The notes: a model not told the origin generated them from the sequence alone. Shown: positions 31,209 through 41,390, counted from the stretch's first letter. The stretch: DNA of 42,490 nt from Paludibacteraceae bacterium (GCA_017446455.1 JAFSQV010000028.1:1-42490); one strand, 5' to 3'. Program-made: numbers and translations.

Positions 31209-32281
31209 TCTTTAAACGCGTTCCAACCTTGGGCCTTGAGGGCTAACTCTTCTCCGTTTCGGCCAATCAGATTACATCCGTACTCCTGCTTCGTGATATG
31301 ACCGATAATATAGAGATCCTCCATCGGAATGAGTTTCTCATAGTCGTCCAGAGAGCAAGTGAACAGCAACTCATAGTCCTCTCCGCCATTCAAAGCACAG
31401 GTGACGATATTCAGGTTCATCTCCTCGGCTAAAGCCGCAGCCTGGAAATCAATCGGCAACTTATCCTCATACACGCAACATCCTACGCCCGATTGGCTGC
31501 AGATATGCATCAACTCCGACGATAATCCGTCCGAGATATCCATCATCGCCGTCGGCTTTACTCCCACTTTCCGCAGACTCTCCAGTATATCCCTTCTTGC
31601 CTCCGGTTTCAACTGTCTCTCCAGCAGATACTCGCGGCCTTCGAAGGCACTCGGAACACCCTGATTATTCGGAATATTCTGATTACTCAGAGCTATTCGC
31701 TCGCGCTCCAGCAACTGCAAACCCATATAGGCGGTGCCTAAGTTTCCGCTTACGCAAATCAGATCATTCAGCTTCGCGCCGTTGCGATAGACGATATCCT
31801 TCGCCGCAGCGGTTCCCAAACAGGTGATGGAGATGGTCAAACCCGTCATGGACGCGCATGTATCTCCACCTACCAAATCCACGCCGTAGCGTTCGCACGC
31901 CAAGCGAATACCGCTGTATAACTCCTCGATATCTTCTACCGAGAAGCGCTTGCTGATACCCAGACTCACCGTGATCTGCGTCGGGGTGCCGTTCATCGCA
32001 TAGATATCCGAGAAATTCACCACCGCCGCCTTATAACCAAGGTGTTTCAAAGGTACGTATTCCAAATTAAAATGGATCCCTTCCAACAGCATGTCGGTCG
32101 TCATGAGTACACGTAAGTCCTTTGTACTTTGTACTTTGTCACCTTGTACTTTCCCGAAATCCATCACCGCACAATCGTCTCCGACACCTTTCTTCGTGGA
32201 CGGTTGCACGGGTTTCAAATCCTTGGTGAGGTGCTTGATCAAACCAAACTCACCATACTCCGATATTTCTGTTCTAGCCAT
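31205..32281 (-). CDS. thiL: ThiL, thiamine-monophosphate kinase
   Basis: ThiL phosphorylates thiamine monophosphate to thiamine diphosphate with ATP. Of the PurM/SelD fold, it shows GEFGLIKHLT (residues 10-19), the metal site GVGDDCAVMD (about 32-41), TTDMLLEGIHF (about 62-72), NFSDIYAMNGTP (about 87-98), GGDTCAS (about 135-141), MDISDGLSSEL (about 239-249) and NGGEDYELLF (about 291-300). The length is 358 residues. A heptamer array encodes about residues 44-55 (GKVQGDKVQSTKD), in the loop between the first metal site and the TTD motif. A further polar insert near residues 192-205 (SNQNIPNNQG) has an irregular 9-base pattern. First gene of the operon, with its own promoter. Confidence 0.93.
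   Translation of the reverse strand: MARTEISEYGEFGLIKHLTKDLKPVQPSTKKGVGDDCAVMDFGKVQGDKVQSTKDLRVLMTTDMLLEGIHFNLEYVPLKHLGYKAAVVNFSDIYAMNGTPTQITVSLGISKRFSVEDIEELYSGIRLACERYGVDLVGGDTCASMTGLTISITCLGTAAAKDIVYRNGAKLNDLICVSGNLGTAYMGLQLLERERIALSNQNIPNNQGVPSAFEGREYLLERQLKPEARRDILESLRKVGVKPTAMMDISDGLSSELMHICSQSGVGCCVYEDKLPIDFQAAALAEEMNLNIVTCALNGGEDYELLFTCSLDDYEKLIPMEDLYIIGHITKQEYGCNLIGRNGEELALKAQGWNAFKE
32117..32151. repeat. Heptamer array inside thiL
   Basis: Plus-strand units GTCCTTT, GTACTTT, GTACTTT, GTCACCT, TGTACTT. They read in frame on the minus strand as a Lys/Gln/Ser/Asp-rich loop next to the ThiL active site. Units of the same sort (TTGTACT, TTGTACA) recur 9 kb away at 41404. Confidence 0.83.
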
Positions 32282-32301
32282 AATATACCTAATTTAGCGT
32301 A

Positions 32302-32331
32302 CAAAGATACACCAAATAATTGAAAAACAAA
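32302..32331 (-). promoter_or_regulatory. Promoter of the thiL-glycan operon
   Basis: On the minus strand, TTTG (complement of 32328-32331) is followed after 18 bases by TATCTTTG (complement of 32302-32309), matching the Bacteroidota -33/-7 consensus with a slightly short spacer. The thiL ATG at 32281 follows after about 20 bases. It is the only clear promoter I found for the whole minus-strand glycan operon. Confidence 0.6.
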
Positions 32332-32389
32332 AATCGGAAAGTGAAAATTTACGCAAATAGGTACTTTTTTGTAGAAAAATGCGTGCGCA

Positions 32390-32421
32390 CTTGCGTATAT
32401 AAAATATTTTTTGTACTTTTG
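32390..32421 (+). promoter_or_regulatory. Promoter of ruvA-sprA
   Basis: CTTG (32390-32393), a 20-base spacer and TACTTTTG (32414-32421) fit the Bacteroidota promoter pattern, with one mismatch in the -33 element. The ruvA ATG at 32440 follows after 18 bases. This places the start of ruvA at 32440 rather than at the earlier in-frame ATG (32320). Confidence 0.65.
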
Positions 32422-32439
32422 CGGGCTTTTTGTGCACAC

Positions 32440-33045
32440 ATGATTGAATATATCAAAGGAATATTGACGGAATTGAACCCTGCAGAAGCGGTCGTAGAAG
32501 CTGCCGGCGTGGGTTATTCTTTGGCTATCACCTTGCCGACGTACTCGGCGCTGGTGGGTAGCGAAGAGAAAGAAGTGAAACTGTTTGTCACGGAGATTAT
32601 CCGCGAGGACACGCACGAAGTATACGGATTCTACGAGCGTAAGGAGCGCCAGTTGTTCGAGATGCTGATGACCGTCAGCGGCGTCGGCGCGGCTACCGCA
32701 CGTATGATCATGTCGGCCTTCCAAGCCGAAGAACTGCGTATGCTCATCGCCACCGGCAATTCCAAAGCGATGGCGAAAGTGAAAGGTCTTGGACCGAAAA
32801 CAGCGCAACGTATCATCGTGGACCTCAAGGACAAAGTGATCAAACTCGACCTTGGTGGTGATCCGACAGAGATTCCGATGTTAGAGGTTGAAGCCGACAA
32901 TGGTATCAAGACCGAAGCCATCAGCGCCCTCACTATGCTTGGATTTGCTGCTGCAGCCAGCGGAAAAGCCGTGGATAAGATCCTCAAAGCCGAACCTACG
33001 CTGACGGTAGAAGGCGTGATTCGCAAAGCCCTTACGATGTTATAA
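32440..33045 (+). CDS. ruvA: RuvA, Holliday junction DNA-binding subunit
   Basis: RuvA binds Holliday junctions as a tetramer and loads the RuvB motor. The 201-residue protein has the OB-fold start MIEYIKGILTELNPAEAVVEAAGVGY (in parts), FYERKERQLFEMLMTVSGVGAATAR with the first helix-hairpin-helix, the second GLGPKTAQRIIVDLKDK, an acidic linker and the C-terminal RuvB-contacting domain (AISALTMLGFA). The start at 32440 follows the promoter and matches the family; the longer upstream frame runs through the promoter. It is followed after one base by sprA, a gene pair seen in many Bacteroidota. Confidence 0.96.
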   Translation: MIEYIKGILTELNPAEAVVEAAGVGYSLAITLPTYSALVGSEEKEVKLFVTEIIREDTHEVYGFYERKERQLFEMLMTVSGVGAATARMIMSAFQAEELRMLIATGNSKAMAKVKGLGPKTAQRIIVDLKDKVIKLDLGGDPTEIPMLEVEADNGIKTEAISALTMLGFAAAASGKAVDKILKAEPTLTVEGVIRKALTML

Positions 33046-33046
33046 T

Positions 33047-36000
33047 TTGAAGAAATTCCTGCACATAGTACTCCTTTGCACACTGGCCTTCGGGTCCGTG
33101 CAGGTAACGTATGCCCAGAAGACGCTCAAAGAGTTAGTCGCCGAAGAGAAGGCGGCCAAAGAGGCGGAGAAGAAAGCCAAGGCCGAAGAGAAAGCGCGGC
33201 AAGAAGCCGAGAAAAAAGCGCGCGAGGAAGCAAAGGCAAAACGCGATGCGGCGCTTGCGGCCGGCGAAGCCGTTCCTGAAGACGTAGCCGATATCATCAC
33301 CCTCACGGACAGTGCGCTATGGGCGCCGACGAACGTGAAGCAACTCGGTGCGCAGAACTACGGTGAACTGACCCAACCCGTCTCATCCCTTGATCTGAAC
33401 GATCCGGACAATATCACCACCTCCGTGGAGTACCAACCGGAGACAGGTACGTACGTCATCCGCACGCGCATGGGCGATACGGACATCACTACGCCTTACC
33501 TGCTCACGCAAGAGGAATATAACCAGTACGCCGAGCGTCAGATCATGCATAAATACTGGCAGCAGAAAATCGGAGAAGTCGAGCATAATAACGAAACGAA
33601 ATTCGACATCACCGATATGAAGTTCAATATCGGACCTGCCGATAAAGTGTTCGGCCCGGGTGGCGTACAACTCAAGATGCAAGGTTCGGCGGAACTGCTC
33701 TTCGGATTCAAGCATCAGTATATCGCTAACCCGTCTTTGACCGCACGCGCGCGCAACAATAACATCTTCGATTTCGACGAGAAGATCCAAGCGAGCGTAC
33801 AAGGTAAAGTGGGCCAAAAACTCAACTTCAACCTCTCGTACAACACCGAGGCTTCGTTCTCTTTCGACCAACAGAACCTCAAACTCAACTACAAAGGCGA
33901 AGAGGACGATATCATTCAGTCTATCGAAGCCGGTAATGTCACGATGGACTTGCCTTCGTCGCTCATCCGCGGTAGCAAAGCGCTGTTTGGTATCAAGACG
34001 AACCTCAAATTCGGCAAACTGAAAATCCAAGCTCTCATCTCGCAGCAGAACAGCGAATCGCAATCCGTCAGCAGCCAAGGCGGTGCGCAGATGACGCGCT
34101 TCGATATCGCCGGGGATAACTACGACGAGAACCGACATTTCTTCCTTGCCCATTTCTTCCGCGATAACTTCGAGAAAGCGATGGAGACCGTACCTTATGT
34201 AGCGAGCGGAGCACAGATCACGAAAATTGAAGTATGGATCACCAACAAGCGCGGCGCGTACGACCAGGCACGCAACATCGTAGCCTTCGTCGACCTCGGA
34301 GAGAACAGCCGTCACACCCACAACCGCGCATGGGATAAGTCCGCAAACGCCGTTCCTGATAACACCGCCAACACCCTTTATGAGACGGTTAAAACTACGC
34401 CCTTCCGCGATCTGTCGCAGACCACGACGGCATTGGAAGGACTCAACGGCATGCATGGCGGTGAGGACTTCGAGAAGATCGAGTCCGCGCGCTTGCTGAC
34501 CAGCAGCGAATATACGCTCAATGCCTCACTCGGATATATTTCTCTCAAGAGCGCCCTCAACCAAGACGAGGTCCTCGCTGTAGCGTTCGAATATACGTAT
34601 AACGGCCAGGTATACCAAGTGGGTGAGTTCTCCACCGACGGAGGTGAAGAGTTGCGTGCCCCAAATGCTTTGGCTCTTAAAATGCTGAAGTCCAGCGCCA
34701 ATGCGCCCGGCGAGAAGCACCGCGGCACGTGGGACCTCATGATGAAGAATATCTACTCGCTGGGCGCCACAAGTCTCTCGCAAGAGAAATTCGAACTCTA
34801 CGTCACCTACCGTAACGACTCCGTCGGTACGGACATGCAATACTTGGACGAAGGTCCTGTCAATGGTAAGCAGTTGCTTCGCGTGATGAATCTCGACCGT
34901 TTGGATCAGAAGCATAACGCCAGCCCTGATGGACGATTCGACTACCTCGAAGGACTCACCGTCTATTCTTCCTCCGGCCGAATCATCTTCCCGGTGCTGG
35001 AGCCTTTCGGTTCCCACTTGGCGAGTGTGCTGAATAACGATCCGCGCTTGGTAAGCAAATACTGCTTCCCGGAACTCTACGACTCGACGCTGGTAGTCGC
35101 ACAAGAGATGACGGAGAAAAACAAATTCCGCCTCACCGGTAAGTACAAAGGCACCAACAGCAGCGAGATACGTCTCGGCGCGATGAATATCCCGCGCGGA
35201 AGTGTCACCGTCACCGCCGGAGGTGCTACCCTCGTAGAGAATGTCGACTACACCGTGGACTACACCATGGGAACGGTTACCATTCTTAACACCTCCATCC
35301 TGGAGTCCGGCACAAACGTCGATGTCAAACTGGAGAACCAGAGCACTTTCTCCATGCAGCGTAAGTCGCTCTTCGGTGCTCACCTCGAATATGAGTTCTC
35401 TAAAGATCTCGTCATCGGCGGTACCATCATGCACTTGCGCGAGCGTCCGCTCACTACAAAAGTCAACACGGGTTCTGAACCGCTGGCCAACACCATCTGG
35501 GGTGTGAACGGAAGTTGGAAGACCGAGATGCAGTGGCTTACCAATGCCATCGATAAGATCCCATGGATCACGGCGACCGCTCCTTCGACCTTCTCTATCA
35601 ACGCGGAGTTTGCGCACCTCATCCCGGGTCATACGAATGACGTGGGCTCTGTGGGAACCGCCTACATCGATGATTTCGAGAACACCACCACGAACATAGA
35701 CGTCCATTACCCGACCTATTGGTTCTTAGCCTCTACGCCGGCTAAGTTCGCGGAGTCGAGGGCATACGACATCTCGTACAATAAGAACCGTGCTCACATG
35801 GCGTGGTATACTGTCGATCCTATCTTCGGCTATCCGCAAACGAACACGCCTGCGCATATTCGCAACGACTTGGCTGCCCTCAGCGACCACCGTACACGAA
35901 TCGTCTATCAAGACGAGATATATCCGAATCGTCAGGAAGCCAGCAACGTGGACACCAAGTTACCGGTGCTCAACCTCGCCTTCTATCCTGAGGAGCGCGG

Positions 36001-39000
36001 ACAGTATAACATCGCGCCGGATGAGATTGGAGCGGATGGTAAGATGCTCAACCCGAAACAACGCTGGGGCGGTATGATGCGCCGCATGGATAATACGGAT
36101 TTCGAGAAAGCGAACATCGAGTATATCCAGTTCTGGCTGATGGATCCGGCCCTTACCAACCCGGGACACGAACTCGACTACAACGGCGAGATGTACATCA
36201 ACCTCGGTGACATCAGCGAGGACGTGCTCCACGACGGAAAGAAAGCCTTCGAGCATGGTCTGCCTGTCTCGCCGGCGGACCAAGGTCGTGTAGACTCCAC
36301 CATCTGGGGTTACGTTCCGCGTACGACGAGTACAGTAGTTGCCTTTAGCAACGAACCCGGTTCGCGCCCTATGCAAGACGTCGGTCTCAATGGTTTGAAT
36401 GATGAGCAAGAGCACAACTGGCCGGCCTACAAGACCTTTGTGGAAGAACTGACCAAAAAAGTCAATCCGTTTGTACTCGAAAAATGGAAGAATGACGTTT
36501 TCTCGCCGCTCAATGACCCTGCCGGCGATAACTACCATTTCTATCGTGGTACGGACTTCGATGAGCAGGAGGTGAGCATCCTCGACCGTTACAAGCACTT
36601 CAATGGTCCTCAAGGCAACTCCCCCGCAACCGAGCAACAGACGGAGAGTTACGGTACGGCTGCTACCATGCAACCGGATATCGAAGATGTCAACCTCGAT
36701 AACACGCTGAACGAATACGAGAAATACTACCAGTATAAAGTGCTGCTCCGCCCCGACATGTTAGAGGTCGGCAAACAGCATATCACGGAGAAAAAGGTTC
36801 GCGCGGTCACCCTGCGTAACGGCGAAACTGTCAATGTGACTTGGTATCAGTTCAAGATTCCTCTTCGCGGAGACAGCGCTACGGTGGAGAAGATCAACGG
36901 CATCCGCAACTGGAAGTCCATCCGCTTCATGCGTATCTTCCTCACGGGCTTTTCGCATGACACCTATCTGCGTTTCGCGACGATGGATCTCGTTCGCGGC
37001 GAATGGCGTCAGTACACGCGCGACTTAGCGCCGGTAGGCGTTCCTGTCAATACAGGCGCTTCCATTGACGTGCAGGCTGTAAATATCGAAGAAAACAGCA
37101 CTCGTACGCCGATCAACTATGTGCTGCCTCCGGGTGTGAGTCGTCAGACAGACCCGGGACAGGCCCAACTCATTGCGCAGAATGAGCAATCGATGGTGTT
37201 GCGTGTCACCAACCTCAGTCCGCACGATGCCCGCGCGATGTACAAGAACACCGTCTATGATATGCGCCAATACAAGAACCTCCAGATGTTTGTTCATGCG
37301 GAGCAAGTCACTGCCCTTGACCCGAATCTCAAAGACGGCGACCTCTCTTGCTTCATCCGTCTGGGTACGGACCTCAAGAATAACTATTACGAGTACGAGA
37401 TTCCGCTGCACCTCACTGCGCCGGGATTGTACAATAACAACTCCGAAGCGGATCGCCGACTCGTTTGGCCGGATGCGAACATGTTCAACTTCGCGCTCAA
37501 AGTGCTGACGGATGCCAAGCTGGCGCGTAACAAAGCCAAACGGGCAGGAACCGCAGGTGTAAGCAACACCACCCCGTACATCGTATACGACGAAGCATCC
37601 GGTCATCCGCAGAACAAGATTACCGTTTTGGGTAACCCGACACTCGAAGATGTAGCGTCCATCATGATCGGTGTGCGTAACAACGGCCAGCACGACGCTT
37701 CCGGAGAAATCTGGGTCGATGAGTTACGCCTCAGCCAATTCAACGAGCAGGGCGGTGTGGCCGCTATGGCGAATGCAGCATTGGCTATCAGCGATATCGC
37801 GCAAGTGAACGTAGCCGGACGATTGGAGACCGCCGGATACGGATCTATCGAAGCCAACGTGCTCGACCGCAACATGGATAATTTCTACCAGATATCCGTC
37901 AGCGCAGCCATGGAAGCCGGACGACTCTTCCCGGAGAAAGCGAAATTGCAGATTCCGCTCTACGTCTCCTATAGCAAAGAGACTACTACGCCGGACTATG
38001 ACCCGCTCGATACCGACGTGAAGTTAGCGGAGACCCTGAGCACCTATGAGAAGAAATCGGATCGTGACTCCGTCAAAGCTTTGACCACGACGGTACACGA
38101 GTCCACGTCCTTCTCCTTGTCGAACTTCAAAGTGGATATCCACTCCAAGAAACGCGACATGTTCTACGACCCGGCGAACTTCTCGCTCTCGGCTTCGTAC
38201 AACAAGCAAGCGGAGCACTCACCGGAGATGGAGACCAACTACAACACCGACCATAAGGGTTCATTCCAGTATGCGTATAACTTCAATCCCAAGCCTTGGG
38301 AACCGTTCAGCAAAGTAGAGAAAGTGCAGAACGTGAAAGTCCTCAAAGAGATGAATTTCTACTATCTCCCGCAATCCTGGGCCTTCCGCATGAACATGCA
38401 CCGCACCTTCAGCCACATGAAGATGCGCGACCTCGCCGGTTCTTCGGCCCAAGCGATGGATCTGACCTATAGTAAGGACTTCACCTGGGATCGTAACGTG
38501 GATATCAAGTACGACCTGACGAAGAACCTGAAGTTCACCTTCCAATCGGCGATGAACGCCATCATTGATGAAGGAAAATATACACCGGAGATATTAATCG
38601 ATCGCTATTTCGATCCGGAGTTCAACCACGATCATTATGAGGCTTGGCGCGACACCATCCAGCGCTCGCTGGCGCGCTTTGGCCATGCATACGCATACCA
38701 GCAGATCTTCACTGCCAGCTGGAATGTGCCGTTCAACCGCATCCCGTATCTCGACCCGCTCACGGCGAATGCTTCCTATAACGCCAACTATAACTGGAAC
38801 CGCACCGCCTCTTCATCCAATGGTATCAACCGCGGTAACACCATCAGTTCGATGCAATCGTGGCAAGTAGACGGAGGTATCAACTTCGAGACCTGGTACG
38901 GCAAATCCAAATACTGGAAGCAAATGACGCAGCGATATACCGGCCGCAACACCAAACGTAATTTCAAGCCAAAGAACTATACGCAGACCGTAGCGCTCAA

Positions 39001-40636
39001 GAAAGGCGAGCCGCTCGAAGTAACCCACCGTCTGAATACGGAGTTACTCACCGTCAGCGTAGCCGACTCTACCGGCAAAGCGATCCCTGTTTCCTTCCGT
39101 CCGGACGGCAATACCAAAGTGACAATCACACCGAAGGCCGATTGCGCCAACGCGACTATTACTGTTGCCACACGCGACCCGAACGAGCGCACGCCGGCAC
39201 AAATCGCAGGCGATATGTTTGCATACCTCGGTACGATGGTACGTCGTCTGCAAGTTACCTATCGCGAGACGAACTCTATGACCATCCCGGGCTTCGAACC
39301 CGAAGCGGGCTTCATGGGACAATGTAAGGTGAACGGAATCTGGGCACCGGGTTATGACTTCGCCTTCGGTTTCATACCGGCGAATATGATTGAGCGCGCG
39401 AAAGAGAACGGCTGGTTATCCGGCGACACCTCTGTCGTGCAACCCGCCATCCGCGCGCACACCTCGGACTTCGATGTCAAACTGACACTCGAGCCCCTGC
39501 CGGGTCTCAAGATACAACTGAACGGTAAGCGCTATTTCGCGCAATCAAGTTCGATCATCTACTCCTTCGATGACCCGCAAGAGATGGTGACGGGTTCGTT
39601 TAACATCACGCAGTGCGCTATCGGAACGATGTTCGCACCGGTAGGACCGCAAGAAGCTAACTTCGCGAACGCGACGTATGACCGATTCTTGGAGTACCGC
39701 GCGATCCTGCATGCCCGCGTGCAAGACCAATATACCGGTATCACGCTCCCAAGTAAAGGATTCATGAAGGATATACCGGCCGGAACGAAGTACGACCCGA
39801 ACAAGCACGGGCGTGTCAGCTCCACGTCGGCAGACGTCTTAGTGCCTGCCTTCCTCGCTGCATACACGGGCCAGAACCCGCGCACCATCGGCCTTAACCC
39901 CTTCTTGAGTATCCTTAAGATCATACCGAACTGGTCTCTTACGTACGACGGTTTAGGCAAACTGCCGTGGATGAAAGATCACTTCAAATCGGTTACCCTT
40001 ACGCATGCGTATACTTGTAAGTATTCCATCGGTTCCTATGGCTCGTTCTCTACCTGGGTAGGCTGTGAGGATAACAACACGCAAGTCGGTTTTGTCCGTA
40101 ATGTATCTACCGACTCGCCGATGCCTTCGTCTGCATACGACATCAGCAACATCACCCTTACCGAAGCCTTCTCGCCGCTTATCGGCGTGAACCTCACGAT
40201 GAAGAACTCCCTCTCCGTCAAAGCCGAGTACCGCAAACAGCGTAACCTCGCGCTCAACATCACGAGCGTACAATTGACCGAGGGTCATACCGATGAATTC
40301 GTCATCGGAGGCGGTTATACGATTAAGAACCTCAACTTCATCACTAAGAACAAAGACGGCGTACAAAAGAAAGTAAGCAACGACCTCAAGATACAAGTTG
40401 ATCTGTCGTACAAAGACGTGAAGATGCTGCTCCGTAAGATTGACGAAGGAATCACGCAGGCTTCATCCGGTAACAAAGTCTTTGCTATCAAGATCTCGGC
40501 CGACTATGTACTGAGCCAGAAGATCAACCTCCAACTCTTCTACGATCATCAAGGTACCACGCCGCTTATCTCGTCCTCCTACCCCGTTAAGACAGATAAT
40601 ATCGGTCTGAATATCAAACTGATGCTCACGCGCTAA
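33047..40636 (+). CDS. sprA: SprA, type IX secretion translocon
   Basis: SprA is the giant outer-membrane barrel through which T9SS cargo proteins leave the cell. The 2529-residue protein starts with TTG, giving the signal peptide MKKFLHIVLLCTLAFGSVQVTYA. After an unusual Lys/Glu/Ala-rich stretch (about residues 25-75), family features appear: FNIGPADKVFGPGGVQLKMQGSAEL (about 192-216, in parts), the NFNLSYNTEASFSFD strand, QSIEAGNVTMDLPSSLI, TFSINAEFAHLIPG, AYIDDFENT, and late GEIWVDELRLSQF (about 1560-1572). It then continues as a long series of amphipathic strands to the C-terminal NIGLNIKLMLTR. No stop or frameshift interrupts it. Its presence predicts T9SS partners elsewhere in the genome. 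Confidence 0.95.
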   Translation: MKKFLHIVLLCTLAFGSVQVTYAQKTLKELVAEEKAAKEAEKKAKAEEKARQEAEKKAREEAKAKRDAALAAGEAVPEDVADIITLTDSALWAPTNVKQLGAQNYGELTQPVSSLDLNDPDNITTSVEYQPETGTYVIRTRMGDTDITTPYLLTQEEYNQYAERQIMHKYWQQKIGEVEHNNETKFDITDMKFNIGPADKVFGPGGVQLKMQGSAELLFGFKHQYIANPSLTARARNNNIFDFDEKIQASVQGKVGQKLNFNLSYNTEASFSFDQQNLKLNYKGEEDDIIQSIEAGNVTMDLPSSLIRGSKALFGIKTNLKFGKLKIQALISQQNSESQSVSSQGGAQMTRFDIAGDNYDENRHFFLAHFFRDNFEKAMETVPYVASGAQITKIEVWITNKRGAYDQARNIVAFVDLGENSRHTHNRAWDKSANAVPDNTANTLYETVKTTPFRDLSQTTTALEGLNGMHGGEDFEKIESARLLTSSEYTLNASLGYISLKSALNQDEVLAVAFEYTYNGQVYQVGEFSTDGGEELRAPNALALKMLKSSANAPGEKHRGTWDLMMKNIYSLGATSLSQEKFELYVTYRNDSVGTDMQYLDEGPVNGKQLLRVMNLDRLDQKHNASPDGRFDYLEGLTVYSSSGRIIFPVLEPFGSHLASVLNNDPRLVSKYCFPELYDSTLVVAQEMTEKNKFRLTGKYKGTNSSEIRLGAMNIPRGSVTVTAGGATLVENVDYTVDYTMGTVTILNTSILESGTNVDVKLENQSTFSMQRKSLFGAHLEYEFSKDLVIGGTIMHLRERPLTTKVNTGSEPLANTIWGVNGSWKTEMQWLTNAIDKIPWITATAPSTFSINAEFAHLIPGHTNDVGSVGTAYIDDFENTTTNIDVHYPTYWFLASTPAKFAESRAYDISYNKNRAHMAWYTVDPIFGYPQTNTPAHIRNDLAALSDHRTRIVYQDEIYPNRQEASNVDTKLPVLNLAFYPEERGQYNIAPDEIGADGKMLNPKQRWGGMMRRMDNTDFEKANIEYIQFWLMDPALTNPGHELDYNGEMYINLGDISEDVLHDGKKAFEHGLPVSPADQGRVDSTIWGYVPRTTSTVVAFSNEPGSRPMQDVGLNGLNDEQEHNWPAYKTFVEELTKKVNPFVLEKWKNDVFSPLNDPAGDNYHFYRGTDFDEQEVSILDRYKHFNGPQGNSPATEQQTESYGTAATMQPDIEDVNLDNTLNEYEKYYQYKVLLRPDMLEVGKQHITEKKVRAVTLRNGETVNVTWYQFKIPLRGDSATVEKINGIRNWKSIRFMRIFLTGFSHDTYLRFATMDLVRGEWRQYTRDLAPVGVPVNTGASIDVQAVNIEENSTRTPINYVLPPGVSRQTDPGQAQLIAQNEQSMVLRVTNLSPHDARAMYKNTVYDMRQYKNLQMFVHAEQVTALDPNLKDGDLSCFIRLGTDLKNNYYEYEIPLHLTAPGLYNNNSEADRRLVWPDANMFNFALKVLTDAKLARNKAKRAGTAGVSNTTPYIVYDEASGHPQNKITVLGNPTLEDVASIMIGVRNNGQHDASGEIWVDELRLSQFNEQGGVAAMANAALAISDIAQVNVAGRLETAGYGSIEANVLDRNMDNFYQISVSAAMEAGRLFPEKAKLQIPLYVSYSKETTTPDYDPLDTDVKLAETLSTYEKKSDRDSVKALTTTVHESTSFSLSNFKVDIHSKKRDMFYDPANFSLSASYNKQAEHSPEMETNYNTDHKGSFQYAYNFNPKPWEPFSKVEKVQNVKVLKEMNFYYLPQSWAFRMNMHRTFSHMKMRDLAGSSAQAMDLTYSKDFTWDRNVDIKYDLTKNLKFTFQSAMNAIIDEGKYTPEILIDRYFDPEFNHDHYEAWRDTIQRSLARFGHAYAYQQIFTASWNVPFNRIPYLDPLTANASYNANYNWNRTASSSNGINRGNTISSMQSWQVDGGINFETWYGKSKYWKQMTQRYTGRNTKRNFKPKNYTQTVALKKGEPLEVTHRLNTELLTVSVADSTGKAIPVSFRPDGNTKVTITPKADCANATITVATRDPNERTPAQIAGDMFAYLGTMVRRLQVTYRETNSMTIPGFEPEAGFMGQCKVNGIWAPGYDFAFGFIPANMIERAKENGWLSGDTSVVQPAIRAHTSDFDVKLTLEPLPGLKIQLNGKRYFAQSSSIIYSFDDPQEMVTGSFNITQCAIGTMFAPVGPQEANFANATYDRFLEYRAILHARVQDQYTGITLPSKGFMKDIPAGTKYDPNKHGRVSSTSADVLVPAFLAAYTGQNPRTIGLNPFLSILKIIPNWSLTYDGLGKLPWMKDHFKSVTLTHAYTCKYSIGSYGSFSTWVGCEDNNTQVGFVRNVSTDSPMPSSAYDISNITLTEAFSPLIGVNLTMKNSLSVKAEYRKQRNLALNITSVQLTEGHTDEFVIGGGYTIKNLNFITKNKDGVQKKVSNDLKIQVDLSYKDVKMLLRKIDEGITQASSGNKVFAIKISADYVLSQKINLQLFYDHQGTTPLISSSYPVKTDNIGLNIKLMLTR

Positions 40637-40638
40637 TC

Positions 40639-41100
40639 GTGTACAAAGTTGGTATCATAGGACCCGAGTCCAGCGGCAAGAGTACGCTGGCGCGCTATCT
40701 GGCGAAGCGCTATAGCGGCGTGCTTATCCCCGAATATGCCCGCGAATACGTAGAGCAAAAAGGGACTACCGAAGTCACTTTCGATGAACTATGCGCCATA
40801 GCCAAACACCAGATTGAAGAGTTGGAGAATCTCTCCTCTAACCTATATTTCTTCGACACGGAGTTAATCGTGACGAAGGTATGGTTCGACTATGCCTTCG
40901 GGCGTGTACCGAAATGGCTCAACGAAAACATCCACCGTTTTCCGATGGATGTTTACCTATTGACGTACCCGGATATCGCGTGGATTCCTGATCCTGCCCG
41001 CTCCAATGGTTCGGATGCGATTCGTAAAGAACTCTTTGATCGTTACGAAGCGGAGATACAGTCCTTGGATATACCGTATTATATCATTCGCCACGTCTAA
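40639..41100 (+). CDS. NadR-like P-loop kinase
   Basis: This P-loop protein of 153 residues starts with GTG two bases after sprA. The Walker A box GPESSGKST (residues 8-16), EYAREY (about 32-37), FFDTELIVTKVW (about 71-82, Walker B-like Asp) and the lid region PDIAWIPDPARSNG match the ribosylnicotinamide-kinase domain of NadR, which phosphorylates nicotinamide riboside; stand-alone versions are common in Bacteroidota. It ends at IIRHV, roughly 20 residues shorter than most relatives; no matching continuation is seen in other frames. Its stop overlaps that of the convergent PII-like gene. Confidence 0.8.
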   Translation: MYKVGIIGPESSGKSTLARYLAKRYSGVLIPEYAREYVEQKGTTEVTFDELCAIAKHQIEELENLSSNLYFFDTELIVTKVWFDYAFGRVPKWLNENIHRFPMDVYLLTYPDIAWIPDPARSNGSDAIRKELFDRYEAEIQSLDIPYYIIRHV

Positions 41101-41390
41101 ACCGTAGCGACGATATCCCAGACGAACGCGCGTACTCCTACCTCCTCATTACGCAAGTCGAGTTTCTTCACTGCTTCAAGCAGCGGAGCCGTTCGCTCAT
41201 CCTCAACAATGGTAATCACGCAGGAGTTCATCTCGGGCCATGCGTGCGTACCACGGCGGGGCTCGCCGCCGTTGGTACCACGACCCTGTACTTGCTCAAA
41301 GAACGTGAAGCCCTTGATGCCAAGCACATCTAACATATATTCCACACGACCCGTATTGGCCTGGTTAAAAACAATCATTACGGATTTCAT
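41097..41390 (-). CDS. PII-like regulatory protein next to an RND pump
   Basis: This 97-residue protein is of the PII-like ferredoxin fold. MIVFNQANTGRVEYMLDVLGIKGFTFFE (in parts), the T-loop region QGRGTNGGEPRRGTHAWPEMN and the C-terminal VRAFVWDI are typical of small Bacteroidota proteins found beside RND efflux genes. The role is not settled; a trimeric sensor that modulates the pump is plausible by location. Its ATG overlaps the original stop of the RND gene (TGA at 41387-41389), so it was translationally coupled to the pump. Confidence 0.75.
   Translation of the reverse strand: MKSVMIVFNQANTGRVEYMLDVLGIKGFTFFEQVQGRGTNGGEPRRGTHAWPEMNSCVITIVEDERTAPLLEAVKKLDLRNEEVGVRAFVWDIVATV

Noticed and set aside
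32320-32439. Upstream start of ruvA adding 40 residues
   Set aside because: It runs through the promoter region; RuvA proteins begin at the chosen Met.
34526-35707. A 393-codon open frame antisense to sprA
   Set aside because: The sense frame is an intact SprA; the antisense frame has no family motif or leader.
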